Shown piece by piece: positions 16,000-25,523 of a stretch of 64,000 bases of DNA. The stretch's first letter is position 1. Each line of letters begins with the position of its first letter. Both the position numbers and the translations under genes were made by a program. The stretch covers positions 3,410,001-3,474,000 of the forward strand of contig NZ_JAUSWW010000001.1 in the NCBI RefSeq assembly GCF_030815415.1, in the 5' to 3' direction. The DNA comes from Streptomyces canus. Its GTDB lineage: Bacteria > Actinomycetota > Actinomycetes > Streptomycetales > Streptomycetaceae. The notes under the pieces are model-generated. The model was not told the origin of the DNA and made no database searches. It saw only the letters and a list, made by a program, of their open reading frames with translations.

Positions 16000-17769
16000 A
16001 TGCCCTCGACACGTGCCACCACCAAGGAACACTCCGCCGTCCGTACCCTGCTGCGCCTGTGGCCGTACGTCAGGCCCGTCCGGGCGCGGCTGCTCGGCGC
16101 CGCGGCGGTGGCGATCCTCGCGTCCTGTGCGGGGCTGGTGATCCCGCTCGTCCTGAAGTGGATGGTGGACGGACCGGTCGCCGACCAGGATCCGGCGGGC
16201 GTGTGGCTCGGCGCGCTGTTCCTGCTGCTGCTCGGGCTCGGGGAGGCGCTGCTGTTCGGGCTGCGGCGGTGGCTGGTGGCGCGGCCGCTGTCCCATGTCG
16301 AGGCGGAGATGCGGGCGGATCTGTACGGGCATCTGCAGCGGCTGCCGGTGTCCTTCCACGACCGGTGGGCATCGGGACAGCTGCTGTCGCGCGCCACCAC
16401 CGACCTGATGCTGGTGCGGATGTTCCTGGCGTTCCCGCTGACGTTCCTGCTGGTCAACGCGGTGACGATCCTCATCGGCGTGATCATCATGCTGCTCCAG
16501 GACTGGGCGCTCGGGCTGGTGATCCTGGGGCCCGCCCTGCCCGTGATCGTCACCTGCGTGCTCTTCGAGCGGCGGTACTTCCATGTGGCGCGGCTCGCCC
16601 AGGACCAGGTCGGCGATCTGACGACGGTCGTCGAGGAGAGCGTGCTCGGCATCCGCATCATCAAGGGCTTCGGTCGGCACCGGAGCCAGGCGCGGGCGTT
16701 CCGTGAACTGTCGCGGACCCTGCGCGGGACGGAGCTGCGCAAGGCCCGGCTCCTCGCGTCGATCTGGGGTGTCATCGTGACGCTGCCGGAGATCGCCATC
16801 GGGGCCGCGCTGGTGCTGGGGTCGGTACAGGTCGCCGACGGGGACCTGTCGGCGGGGACCCTGGTCGCCTTTCTGTCCACGGCTCTGGCGCTGCGGTGGC
16901 CCATCGACTCGATCGGCTTCCTGCTGGCGATCAGCCAGGACGCGGCGAGCGCGACGGAACGGTACTTCGAGGTGATGGACGAAGTGCCGGAGGACGCGAC
17001 GGTCGGCGTGGCCGACGGCGACCGAGAGGACAGCGGGCTGCGGTTCGACGGTGTCGTCTTCCGGTACCCCGACGCACCCCTCGACTCCCCGCCCGTCCTC
17101 GACCGCATAGACCTCCACATACGCCCCGGCGAGTCCATGGCCCTCGTCGGCGCCACCGGCAGCGGCAAGACCACCCTCACCGCGCTCGTTCCCCGGCTCC
17201 ACGAGACGACCTCGGGGCGGATCACGCTCGACGGCGAGGACATCACCGCGATGTCCCGCGAGGAGCTGCGTTCGCTCGTCGCCGTGGCCTTCGAGGAACC
17301 CACCCTCTTCTCCGCGAGCGTCGGCGAGAACGTGCTGATGGGCGCCGAGGAAGGGGACCTCGACCGGGCCCTCGCCGTCGCCCAGGCCGACTTCGTGCAC
17401 GCCCTCCCCCACGGCACCGACACCCAGGTCGGAGAACAGGGCCTCAGCCTCTCCGGCGGCCAGCGGCAGCGCCTCGCTCTCGCGAGGGCGGTGGTCGGGC
17501 AGCCCCGGTTCCTCGTCCTCGACGACCCCCTGTCCGCCCTGGACGTGCACACCGAGGCCGCCGTGGAGGCCGCGCTGCGGGAGGTGCTCGCCGAGACCAC
17601 CGCGCTCATCGTGGCGCACCGGCCCTCGACCGTGCTGCTCGCCGACCGGGTCGCCCTGCTGTCGGAGGGCCGGATCACCGCCGTGGGCACCCACCACGAA
17701 CTGCTGCGCACGAACGCCGAGTACGCCCACCTCATGGCGGGGTCCGGGGAGACGGGGGAGGACCGATGA
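16000..17769 (+). CDS. ABC exporter half-transporter, subunit A of pair 1 (degenerate catalytic site)
   Basis: A 589-residue fusion of a six-helix membrane domain (about 20-320) and an ATPase domain (about 345-585), of the MsbA/LmrA type. Walker A (GATGSGKTT, 384-392) and the signature LSGGQ (about 484-488) are intact. The residue after the Walker B aspartate, normally the catalytic glutamate, is Asp (LVLDDPLSALD), and the Q-loop glutamine reads Glu (VAFEEPTLFS). This is the pattern of the subunit that supplies the degenerate ATP site in heterodimeric exporters. Its stop overlaps the next gene's ATG by 4 nt, so the partner is clear. Substrate unknown; multidrug or lipid export is usual. Confidence 0.93.
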   Translation: MPSTRATTKEHSAVRTLLRLWPYVRPVRARLLGAAAVAILASCAGLVIPLVLKWMVDGPVADQDPAGVWLGALFLLLLGLGEALLFGLRRWLVARPLSHVEAEMRADLYGHLQRLPVSFHDRWASGQLLSRATTDLMLVRMFLAFPLTFLLVNAVTILIGVIIMLLQDWALGLVILGPALPVIVTCVLFERRYFHVARLAQDQVGDLTTVVEESVLGIRIIKGFGRHRSQARAFRELSRTLRGTELRKARLLASIWGVIVTLPEIAIGAALVLGSVQVADGDLSAGTLVAFLSTALALRWPIDSIGFLLAISQDAASATERYFEVMDEVPEDATVGVADGDREDSGLRFDGVVFRYPDAPLDSPPVLDRIDLHIRPGESMALVGATGSGKTTLTALVPRLHETTSGRITLDGEDITAMSREELRSLVAVAFEEPTLFSASVGENVLMGAEEGDLDRALAVAQADFVHALPHGTDTQVGEQGLSLSGGQRQRLALARAVVGQPRFLVLDDPLSALDVHTEAAVEAALREVLAETTALIVAHRPSTVLLADRVALLSEGRITAVGTHHELLRTNAEYAHLMAGSGETGEDR

Positions 17770-19628
17770 CGGCGCCGACGAAGGCCGCGCCCACCGCCGC
17801 CGACGAGGAACCGGACGGCCACAAGTCCGCGGGCGGCGGCGATCCCTTCGACCGTGACGTCCTGCCCGTACCGCCCCGGGCGACCTCGAACCTCCTGCGT
17901 TCCCTGCTCGCGCCGATGCGGGCCCGCGCCCTCGGTGCCGCGTTCCTGCTGCTGCTCCAGCAGGCGGCGGTGCAGGCGGGCCCGCTGCTGGTGGCGTACG
18001 CGATCGACAGGGCCGTCCCGGCGTTCCGCGAGGACCGCCACGGCCCGCTGATCGCCGTGGGCGTCGGCTATCTGCTGTGCGCGCTGGCCGCGGGCGGGTT
18101 GCAGTACGTGTTCATCCTCGCCTCGGCGCGGGTCAACCAGGATGTGCTCCTCGACCTGCGCGGCCGTATCTTCCGCCATGCGCAGGCCCTCAGCGTCGAC
18201 TTCCACGAGCGCTACACCTCGGGCCGGCTCATCTCCCGCTCCACGGCGGACGTCGAGTCGCTGCGCGAGCTCCTGAACGAGGGGCTCCAGGAACTGGTGA
18301 CGGTCGTCCTGTCCTTCGTCTACATCTCGGCGCTGCTGCTCTGGCTGGATCTGGGCCTCGGCGCGGTGGCGGTGGCGTCGTTCGTGCCGCTCTATCTCCT
18401 CATACGGATCTACCAGCGGCGCGCGGGAGAGGTGTACACCCGGCGGTCCACGGCGATCGCCGCCGTGATCGTGAAGTTCGTCGAGACGATGAACGGCATC
18501 CGCCCGGTGCGCGCCTTCCGCCGCGAGGCGGCCAACGACGCCGACTTCGCCGTGCTCAACAAGCGGCACGAGCGCACCAACGGCGACGCGCTCATCGAGA
18601 TGGCCCGCTATGTGGTCGGCTCCCGGCTGGTCGCCAACACGGCCGTCGCGCTGATCGTGCTGTGGGGCGCCTACCGGGTGGCGGGCGGCACGCTGGAGCT
18701 CGGTGTGCTGGCCGCGGCGGTGCTGTATCTGCGGCGGCTGTACGACCCGATCGACCGGCTCGGCATGTTCCTCAACTCGTACCAGTCGGCGGCGGCCTCG
18801 CTGGAGAAGATCGCGGGCCTGCTCGCGCAGACGCCGTCGGTGCCGGAGCCGTCCGAGCCGCGGCAGCTTCCGCCCCTGGAGTCCGAGCACCCCGGCCGCG
18901 AGGTCGTCTTCGACGGCGTCCGGTTCGCCTACCGCACCGGCGGCGAGGTCCTGCCCCCCTTCGACCTCGCCCTCCCCGCCGGGCAGACGGTCGCGGTGGT
19001 CGGCTCCACCGGTGCCGGCAAGTCCACGCTGGCCAAGCTCCTCGCCCGCTTCTACGACCCCTCCGAGGGCCGCGTCCTGCTCGACGGGGTCGATCTGCGC
19101 GAGCTGGCCGTGCCCGAACTGCGGCGCGGGGTCGTCATGGTGACGCAGGAGGCCTTCCTGTTCTCCGGCACGGTCGCCGACAACATCGCCATCGGCCGCC
19201 CGGACGCCACCCGCGAGGACATCGAGCAGGCCGCGAAGGCGATCGGCGCCCATGAGTTCATCAGCGCCCTGCCCGACGGCTACGACACGGACGTACGCAA
19301 GCGGGGCGGCCGCATCTCCGCCGGTCAGCGTCAACTCGTCGCGTTCGCGAGGGCGTTGCTCGCCGACCCGGCGGTGCTCATCCTGGACGAGGCGACCAGC
19401 TCGCTGGACATCCCGGGCGAACGGGCCGTGCAGCGGGCGATGTCGACGGTCCTGCACGGCCGTACCGCGGTGGTGATCGCCCACCGTCTCTCCACGGTCG
19501 GGATCGCGGACCGGGTGCTGGTGATGGAGCACGGCCGGATCGTCGAGGACGGCCCGCCGGACGAACTCATCGCGGGGACGGGCAGGTTCGCGGATCTGCA
19601 CCGGGCGTGGCGGGACAGTCTGGCGTAG
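17766..19628 (+). CDS. ABC exporter half-transporter, subunit B of pair 1 (catalytic)
   Basis: A 620-residue membrane/ATPase fusion. A 60-residue Ala/Pro/acidic N-terminal leader precedes the six-helix domain; the ATPase starts near residue 375. Walker A GSTGAGKST (413-421), Q-loop VMVTQEAFLFS, Walker B LILDEATSSLD with the catalytic Glu, and the switch His in IAHRLSTV are intact. Its signature is ISAGQ rather than LSGGQ. With subunit A this predicts one active site (this subunit's Walker motifs with A's LSGGQ) and one degenerate site, as in TM287/288 or BmrCD (established for that family). ATG at 17766 lies inside the preceding gene's stop, so translation is coupled. Confidence 0.93.
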   Translation: MTAPTKAAPTAADEEPDGHKSAGGGDPFDRDVLPVPPRATSNLLRSLLAPMRARALGAAFLLLLQQAAVQAGPLLVAYAIDRAVPAFREDRHGPLIAVGVGYLLCALAAGGLQYVFILASARVNQDVLLDLRGRIFRHAQALSVDFHERYTSGRLISRSTADVESLRELLNEGLQELVTVVLSFVYISALLLWLDLGLGAVAVASFVPLYLLIRIYQRRAGEVYTRRSTAIAAVIVKFVETMNGIRPVRAFRREAANDADFAVLNKRHERTNGDALIEMARYVVGSRLVANTAVALIVLWGAYRVAGGTLELGVLAAAVLYLRRLYDPIDRLGMFLNSYQSAAASLEKIAGLLAQTPSVPEPSEPRQLPPLESEHPGREVVFDGVRFAYRTGGEVLPPFDLALPAGQTVAVVGSTGAGKSTLAKLLARFYDPSEGRVLLDGVDLRELAVPELRRGVVMVTQEAFLFSGTVADNIAIGRPDATREDIEQAAKAIGAHEFISALPDGYDTDVRKRGGRISAGQRQLVAFARALLADPAVLILDEATSSLDIPGERAVQRAMSTVLHGRTAVVIAHRLSTVGIADRVLVMEHGRIVEDGPPDELIAGTGRFADLHRAWRDSLA

Positions 19629-19647
19629 GGAATCGGGGGAACGACAG

Positions 19648-21432
19648 GTGATCGACGCGTACGAGGATCCCGGCACGCCCGACGCGCGGGGCGGCTGGTG
19701 GTACCTGTGGTGGCTGGTGCGGTGCCAGGCGGGCCGGTGCGCCCTCGGGGCGGTGATCGCCAGTACCTGGATGGTGCTGCTGGCCGCGACGCCGTACCTG
19801 ATGGCCAAGGCGATCGACGAGGGTCTGGAACCGGGCGACCTCGGCGCGCTGACCGGCTGGTCCGCGGTCCTCTTCGTGGTGGGGTCGTTCAACGCGTGGC
19901 TGAGCATCATGCGGCACCGCACGATGACCCGGGTGCGGATGGACGCCAACTTCCGCACGGTGAAGGTCGTCGTCGGCCACGCCGTCCGGCTCGGCGCCGC
20001 CCTGTCACGCCGGGCGGGCGCCGGGGAGGTCGTCACGATCGGAGTGGGCGACGTACAGACGATCGCCCAGGCCCTGACCGTGGTCGGCCCGGGTGTCGGG
20101 GCCGTCATCGCCTATCTGACGATCGCCGGACTGCTGGTCTCGGTCTCACCGCTGATCGCGGCCGTGGTGCTGCTGGGCATCCCCGCGATCGTCGTCCTCG
20201 TCGGCCCTCTCCTCGCCCGTCTCCAGGGCACGGAGACCGAGTACCGCGAGCGGCAGGGCGTCCTCACCGCCCGCATCGCCGACCTCGCGAGCGGCCTCCG
20301 CGTCCTCAACGGCCTCGGCGGCAAGGGCCTGGTCGCGGACGCCTTCCACCGCGACTCCCAGCATCTGCGCGCGCAGGGCTACCGCGTCGGCGCGGTCACC
20401 AGCTGGGTCCAGTCCCTCGGCGTGGGCCTCCCGACGGTCTTCCTGTCCGTGGTGACCTGGCTGGCCGCCCGCCTCGCCGCCCAGGGCGACATCACCGTGG
20501 GCGAGCTGGTCTCGGTCTACGGCTATGTCGCGGTCCTGGTGGGCCCGGTGGCGTTCTGGGTCGAGTGCGGCTACATGCTGAGCCGGGGCGTGGTGGCGGC
20601 CAGCCGCGTCGTACGTTTCCTGCGCCTGGAGCCGATGGAGGACGCGGGCACAAGGCCGGCTCCCGCGGAACCGTCGGTACTCCACGACCCCGAGTCGGGC
20701 GTGAAAGTCCGACCGGGCCGCCTGACAGCACTGGCGAGCGCACATCCGGCGGACGCGGCAACGGTGATCGACCGCCTGGGCAGATACACCCCGTCGCGAA
20801 CGACCTGGGGCGAAATCCCCCTGGACGAGATCCCGTTGACGCAGATCCGCGCCCGCATCCTGGTGGCGGACCACGAGGCGGACGTATTCGCGGACACCCT
20901 GCGCAACGTAATAGACGGCGCCGGAGACGCCCTTAGGGGCGCGGGGAACTGCGCGACCAGCCACAACGAACCCGCAGACGCCATGCGACAACCCGAGGCA
21001 CCCCCTGAAGCGCAGATCTCCCGAGCCCTCCACGCAGCGGTAGCGGACGACATAGTCCAGGCCCTCCCGGACGCCCTGGACTCACAGATCGACGCCCAGG
21101 CCCGCAACCTCTCCGGCGGTCAACGCCAACGCATCCGCCTCGCAAGAGCCCTCGCCGCCGACCCGGAAGTACTCCTCGCCACAGAACCCACCTCGGCCCT
21201 GGACGCCCACACCGAGGCCCGCGTCGCCGACCGACTCCGCGCCGCCCGCGACGGTCGTACCACCGTCGTCACCACCACCTCCCCCCTGGTCCTGGACCAC
21301 ATGGACACCGTCCTCTACCTGGTCGACGGCAAGGTCGCAGCCACCGGCACCCACCGCCGGCTCCTCGACACCACCCCCGGCTACCGCCAGCTCGTCGCCA
21401 GGGACACCGACTCCGAGGAGGCCGTACGGTGA
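19648..21432 (+). CDS. ABC exporter half-transporter, subunit A of pair 2 (ATPase motifs lost)
   Basis: A 594-residue membrane/ATPase fusion with a normal six-helix domain (about 20-320). The ATPase domain has no Walker A: where G-x-x-G-x-G-K-S/T should be (about 356-375) it reads ALASAHPADAATVIDRLG. Walker B is LLATEPTSALD, with Thr in place of the Asp, and the switch histidine is replaced (VTTTSPL). The signature LSGGQRQRIRLARAL (about 488) is perfect. It can therefore not hydrolyse ATP alone but can complete the site of a partner. Residues about 429-445 are encoded by a copy of a dispersed intergenic repeat. GTG start at 19648, 19 nt after the previous gene; ends in a GTGA overlap with its partner. 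Confidence 0.9.
   Translation: MIDAYEDPGTPDARGGWWYLWWLVRCQAGRCALGAVIASTWMVLLAATPYLMAKAIDEGLEPGDLGALTGWSAVLFVVGSFNAWLSIMRHRTMTRVRMDANFRTVKVVVGHAVRLGAALSRRAGAGEVVTIGVGDVQTIAQALTVVGPGVGAVIAYLTIAGLLVSVSPLIAAVVLLGIPAIVVLVGPLLARLQGTETEYRERQGVLTARIADLASGLRVLNGLGGKGLVADAFHRDSQHLRAQGYRVGAVTSWVQSLGVGLPTVFLSVVTWLAARLAAQGDITVGELVSVYGYVAVLVGPVAFWVECGYMLSRGVVAASRVVRFLRLEPMEDAGTRPAPAEPSVLHDPESGVKVRPGRLTALASAHPADAATVIDRLGRYTPSRTTWGEIPLDEIPLTQIRARILVADHEADVFADTLRNVIDGAGDALRGAGNCATSHNEPADAMRQPEAPPEAQISRALHAAVADDIVQALPDALDSQIDAQARNLSGGQRQRIRLARALAADPEVLLATEPTSALDAHTEARVADRLRAARDGRTTVVTTTSPLVLDHMDTVLYLVDGKVAATGTHRRLLDTTPGYRQLVARDTDSEEAVR
20930..20980 (+). repeat. dispersed GC-rich repeat, copy 4, inside a coding sequence
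   Basis: GGGGCGCGGGGAACTGCGCG plus ACCAGCCACA is identical over 30 bases to copy 1 at 1711-1757, and the tail (ACGAACCCGCAGAC) is close to it. Here the element lies in frame within an ABC transporter gene and encodes LRGAGNCATSHNEPADA between the region of the missing Walker A and the signature motif. Confidence 0.75.
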
Positions 21433-23180
21433 CGTCCGGACACCTGCCCGTCGCCGAACCCGCGGACGTACGCAAGGCCTCGCTCCGCCTGATCCGGGCC
21501 GACGGCCAAGCCTTCACCGCCGCCCTCGCCCTCAACGCACTGGCCGCGATCACCGGCCTCGGCGGCCCCTGGCTGCTCGGCAGAATCATCGACGAGGTCC
21601 GCGCGGGCAGCGGAGTGGGCGCCGTGGACCGGCTCGCCCTCGCCCTGCTGGTGTGCTCCCTCGCGGAGTTGCTGCTCGCCCGCTGGGCCCGTTACGTGGG
21701 CCACCGCTTCGGCGAACGCACCCTCGCCCGTGTCCGCGAGGAGTTCGTGGACCGCACGCTCGCCCTGCCCGCGTCCGTGGTGGAACGCGCGGGAACGGGC
21801 GACCTCACCGCCCGCGGTACGGCGGACGTGGCCACGGTCGGCACGACACTGCGCGACGCCGGTCCCGACCTGTTCATCAACTCCGTACGGTTCCTGTTCG
21901 CGCTCGTCGCCATCTTCCTGATCGATCCCGTCCTCGGCGCCGTGGGCGTACTCGGCCTCACCCCGATCTGGTTCGCCCTGCGCTGGTATCTGCGCCGGGC
22001 CCGGGAGGGCTATCTCGCCGAGGGCGCGGCGACCTCGGACGTCGCCGAGATCGTCGCGGCGACGGCGGCGGGCGCCCGTACGGTGGAGGCGCTCCGGCTG
22101 GAGGAGCGGCGTGTCCGGGCCGGCCGGGACACCCTCGAGACCGCCCGGCGCACCCGCTTCCACACCCTCTACCTGCGCAGCGTGTTCTTCCCCTCGGTGG
22201 AGGTGTCGTACATCATCCCCATCACCGGGATCCTGATCATCGGCGGACTCCTGCACACGCACGGGGCGATGAGCCTGGGCTCGGTCGTGGCGGCCGCCCT
22301 CTATCTCAACCAGCTGGTCAACCCGCTCGACCAGATCCTGGTCCGGGTCGAGCAACTACAGAGCGCCAGTGCCTCGTTCGCCCGCGTGGAGGGGCTGGCG
22401 CGCGCTCCGCGGGCCACCGATGCCAAGGTCCTGTCCCCGGCCGGTGACCGGATCGACGTGACCGGCGTGCGGTATTCCTACGGCCGGGGCGGCGAGGTGC
22501 TGCACGGGGTCGATCTGACGGTACGGCCCGGGGAGCGGCTCGCGGTCGTGGGGCCGTCCGGTGCCGGGAAGACCACGCTCAGCCGGCTCATCGCGGGCGT
22601 CGACGCGCCCAGCGCGGGCAGCGTGACGGTCGGCGGGGTGCCCGTCGTCGAGCTCGGCCCCGAGCAGCTGCGCCGCCAGGTCGTCCTGGTCACGCAGGAG
22701 CACCATGTGTTCCTGGGCTCGGTCCGGGACAATCTGCTGATCGCCGAACCGTCCGCCGGGGACGAGGAGTTGTGGTCCGCGCTGGCCGCGGTCGGCGCCG
22801 ACGCCTGGGTGCGGGAGCTGCCCGACGGCCTCGACACCGCGCTGGGCGACGGCGGTCGCCCCACCGACGGCTCGCAGGCCCAGCAGCTGGCCCTGGCCCG
22901 GGTGGTCCTGGCCGACCCGCACACCCTGATCCTCGACGAGGCCACGGCGTTGCTCGACCCGACCGCCGCCCGGCACACCGAGCGCGCCCTGGCCGCCGTA
23001 CTGGAGGGACGTACCGTCATCGCGATCGCGCACCGGCTGCACACCGCGCACGACGCGGACCGGGTGGCGGTGATGGAGGACGGGCTGCTCACCGAACTGG
23101 GCTCGCACGAGGAGCTGGTGGCGGCGGACGGGGCGTACGCGGCGCTGTGGCACTCGTGGCACGGGGACCGGCCATCCTGA
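21429..23180 (+). CDS. ABC exporter half-transporter, subunit B of pair 2 (signature lost)
   Basis: A 583-residue membrane/ATPase fusion. Walker A GPSGAGKTT (375-383), Q-loop VLVTQEHHVF, Walker B LILDEATALLD with catalytic Glu, and the switch His in IAIAHRLHT are intact. The signature LSGGQ is replaced by TDGSQ (about 479-483). This is the exact complement of the previous gene, which keeps LSGGQ but lost its nucleotide-binding motifs. The two together give one complete ATP site and one dead site. The GTG start overlaps the preceding stop by 4 nt. After this gene, 23181-23442 holds a small GGCAAATTGCC palindrome (23187-23197) and the promoter block of the next gene, but no further gene. Confidence 0.92.
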   Translation: MTSGHLPVAEPADVRKASLRLIRADGQAFTAALALNALAAITGLGGPWLLGRIIDEVRAGSGVGAVDRLALALLVCSLAELLLARWARYVGHRFGERTLARVREEFVDRTLALPASVVERAGTGDLTARGTADVATVGTTLRDAGPDLFINSVRFLFALVAIFLIDPVLGAVGVLGLTPIWFALRWYLRRAREGYLAEGAATSDVAEIVAATAAGARTVEALRLEERRVRAGRDTLETARRTRFHTLYLRSVFFPSVEVSYIIPITGILIIGGLLHTHGAMSLGSVVAAALYLNQLVNPLDQILVRVEQLQSASASFARVEGLARAPRATDAKVLSPAGDRIDVTGVRYSYGRGGEVLHGVDLTVRPGERLAVVGPSGAGKTTLSRLIAGVDAPSAGSVTVGGVPVVELGPEQLRRQVVLVTQEHHVFLGSVRDNLLIAEPSAGDEELWSALAAVGADAWVRELPDGLDTALGDGGRPTDGSQAQQLALARVVLADPHTLILDEATALLDPTAARHTERALAAVLEGRTVIAIAHRLHTAHDADRVAVMEDGLLTELGSHEELVAADGAYAALWHSWHGDRPS

Positions 23181-23232
23181 CGAGCAGGCAAATTGCCCGT
23201 ATAACGAACATGACCATCCGGGCAACGGACGA

Positions 23233-23292
23233 TTTCCAGCCAACTTCCTGACGCGCTCCTGACAGAAACCGCGAACTGCTGCCACTCTTCCC
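23233..23292 (+). promoter_or_regulatory. conserved upstream block of protease gene 1
   Basis: This block aligns without gaps to 25654-25713 upstream of the paralogous protease gene. Shared segments in the same register are GCCAAC, GACG, TC-x-TGACA and TGCCACTCTTCC (23280-23291). It ends 151 bp before the GTG start. It probably contains the promoter and an activator or repressor site common to both genes. Confidence 0.5.
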
Positions 23293-23442
23293 ACGGCCCC
23301 GTCACAGCAACCCCACAGCACCCGCACAGCGCTGTGCCGCGGCCGAACTCCCGCACGCGCAATTCCCGTTCTGCCCGGCCGGCCCACCCGCCGCCCGGTC
23401 TCCCCCGGCCGCGCGACCCGCGGCCCGCAGACGCAGGAGTCA

Positions 23443-25494
23443 GTGTTGAGAGCGAGTTCCTCCCACAGACGCACCTCCCACACCATGCCCCGCCGGGCCG
23501 CCGCAGTGGCCCTGGTCGGCGTGTCCGCCCTGATCGCCGCGGCCGTCCAGTCGGGCGCCGCGTCCGCAGCCCCGGAGAAGGCACCGTCGGCCGCGGGCAA
23601 GGTCATACCGGGCGCCGAGTCCGTCAAACTCACCCCCGCCCAGCGCGCCGAGCTGATCCGCACGGCCAACGCCACCAAGGCGGACACCGCCAAGGAACTG
23701 GGCCTGGGCGCCAAGGAGAAGCTGGTCGTCCGTGACGTCCTCAAGGACGGCAACGGAACCCTCCACACCCGCTACGAGCGCACCTACGACGGTCTGCCCG
23801 TCCTCGGCGGCGACCTCGTCGTGGAGTCCACGAAGGCCGACGCGACCGAGTCCGTCGTGAAGGCGACCCGCGCCGCCATCAAGCCGGCCACCACCACGGC
23901 CGCCGTCTCCGCCGCCAAGGCCAAGAGCCAGGCCCTCGGCGCCGCGAAGGCGGAGGACGCCAAGAGCCCCGCCGTCAACCGCGCCCCGCGCAAGGTGATC
24001 TGGGCGGGCGACGGCAAGCCGACCCTGGCGTACGAGACGGTCGTGGGCGGCTTCCAGCACGACGGCACCCCGCAGGAGCTGCACGTCGTCACGGACGCGG
24101 CGACCGGCGCGAAGCTGTACGAGTGGGAGGCCATCGAGACCGGCACCGGCAACACGGTGTACTCGGGCACGGTCACCCTCGGCACCACACAGTCCGGGTC
24201 GACCTACAACCTCACGGACGGCACCCGCGGCGGCCACAAGACGTACAACCTCAACCGCGGCACCTCCGGCACCGGCACCCTCTTCTCCGGTCCGGACGAC
24301 ATCTGGGGCAACGGCAGCCCGTCCAACCTGGAGTCGGCCGGCGCGGACGCGCACTACGGTGCCGCCCTGACGTGGGACTACTACAAGAACGTGCACGGCC
24401 GCAGCGGCATCCGCGGTGACGGCGTCGGGGCGTACTCCCGCGTCCACTACGGCAACAACTACGTCAACGCGTTCTGGTCCGACAGCTGCTTCTGCATGAC
24501 GTACGGCGACGGCTCGGGCAACACCAACCCGCTCACGTCGATCGACGTGGCCGCACACGAGATGACCCACGGGCTCACCTCGAACACGGCCGGACTCAAC
24601 TACAGCGGCGAGTCCGGCGGTCTGAACGAGGCGACCTCGGACATCTTCGGTTCGACCGTCGAGTTCTACGCCAACAACTCCTCCGACGTCGGTGACTACC
24701 TCATCGGCGAGGAGATCAACATCAACGGCGACGGCACGCCGCTGCGGTACATGGACCAGCCGAGCAAGGACGGCTCGTCGTACAACAACTGGACGTCCAG
24801 CATCGGCAACGCCGACGTGCACTACTCGTCCGGACCGGCGAACCACTTCTTCTACCTCCTGTCCGAGGGCAGCGGCGCCAAGACCATCAACGGCGTCAGC
24901 TACAACTCGCCCACCGCGGACGGCCTTCCGGTCACCGGTATCGGCCGCGACAAGGCGGAGAAGATCTGGTTCCGCGCGCTGACCACGAAGTTCACCTCCA
25001 CGACCAACTACGCGGCGGCCCGCACCGGCACCCTCGCGGCGACGGGTGAGCTGTACGGCACGACGAGCGCGGAGTACACGGCGGTCCAGAACGCCTGGGC
25101 GGGCGTGGCGGTCGGTTCGCGTCCCGGCGGTGGCGGTGGCGGCGGCACCTCCTTCGAGAGCACGACCGACGTATCGATTCCGGACAACGGGGCCGCGGTG
25201 ACGTCCCCGATCACGGTGTCCGGCCGTACGGGCAACGCGCCGTCGAACCTCGCGGTCGCGGTCGACATCGTGCACACCTACATCGGTGACCTCCAGGTCC
25301 AGCTGGTCGCCCCCGACGGCTCGGCGTACACGCTGAAGGCGTACGGCACCGGTGGGAGCACGGACAACCTCAACACCACCTACACGGTGAACGCGTCCTC
25401 CGAAGTCGCCAACGGGACCTGGCTGTTGAGGGTTCAGGACAACGCGGCGATCGACACCGGCTACATCAACAGCTGGAAGCTCACCTTCCCGTAG
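23443..25494 (+). CDS. secreted M4 (thermolysin-type) metalloprotease with C-terminal P domain
   Basis: A 683-residue preproprotein. A signal peptide (about 14-42, ending ASA) is followed by an FTP/PepSY propeptide (to about 225) and a thermolysin catalytic domain. Zinc ligands are H372 and H376 of HEMTH and E396 of GGLNEATSD, at the canonical spacing; E373 is the catalytic base. After a seven-glycine linker (about 563-569) comes a C-terminal P/Homo B beta-sandwich, often found on secreted actinomycete proteases. GTG 23443 and TTG 23446 are both usable, with GGAG just upstream. The mature enzyme degrades proteins outside the mycelium. It is paralogous to the next gene, which lacks the P domain. 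Confidence 0.95.
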   Translation: MLRASSSHRRTSHTMPRRAAAVALVGVSALIAAAVQSGAASAAPEKAPSAAGKVIPGAESVKLTPAQRAELIRTANATKADTAKELGLGAKEKLVVRDVLKDGNGTLHTRYERTYDGLPVLGGDLVVESTKADATESVVKATRAAIKPATTTAAVSAAKAKSQALGAAKAEDAKSPAVNRAPRKVIWAGDGKPTLAYETVVGGFQHDGTPQELHVVTDAATGAKLYEWEAIETGTGNTVYSGTVTLGTTQSGSTYNLTDGTRGGHKTYNLNRGTSGTGTLFSGPDDIWGNGSPSNLESAGADAHYGAALTWDYYKNVHGRSGIRGDGVGAYSRVHYGNNYVNAFWSDSCFCMTYGDGSGNTNPLTSIDVAAHEMTHGLTSNTAGLNYSGESGGLNEATSDIFGSTVEFYANNSSDVGDYLIGEEININGDGTPLRYMDQPSKDGSSYNNWTSSIGNADVHYSSGPANHFFYLLSEGSGAKTINGVSYNSPTADGLPVTGIGRDKAEKIWFRALTTKFTSTTNYAAARTGTLAATGELYGTTSAEYTAVQNAWAGVAVGSRPGGGGGGGTSFESTTDVSIPDNGAAVTSPITVSGRTGNAPSNLAVAVDIVHTYIGDLQVQLVAPDGSAYTLKAYGTGGSTDNLNTTYTVNASSEVANGTWLLRVQDNAAIDTGYINSWKLTFP

Positions 25495-25523
25495 ACCGGG
25501 TGGGTGCCGATCGGCTGAAGGAC

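Noticed and set aside
15972..20108. A 1378-codon open frame on the minus strand across the ABC exporter genes
   Set aside because: High-GC third-position bias leaves antisense frames open. The translation is Ser/Arg/Pro-rich with no domain, and the plus strand holds clear ABC transporters.
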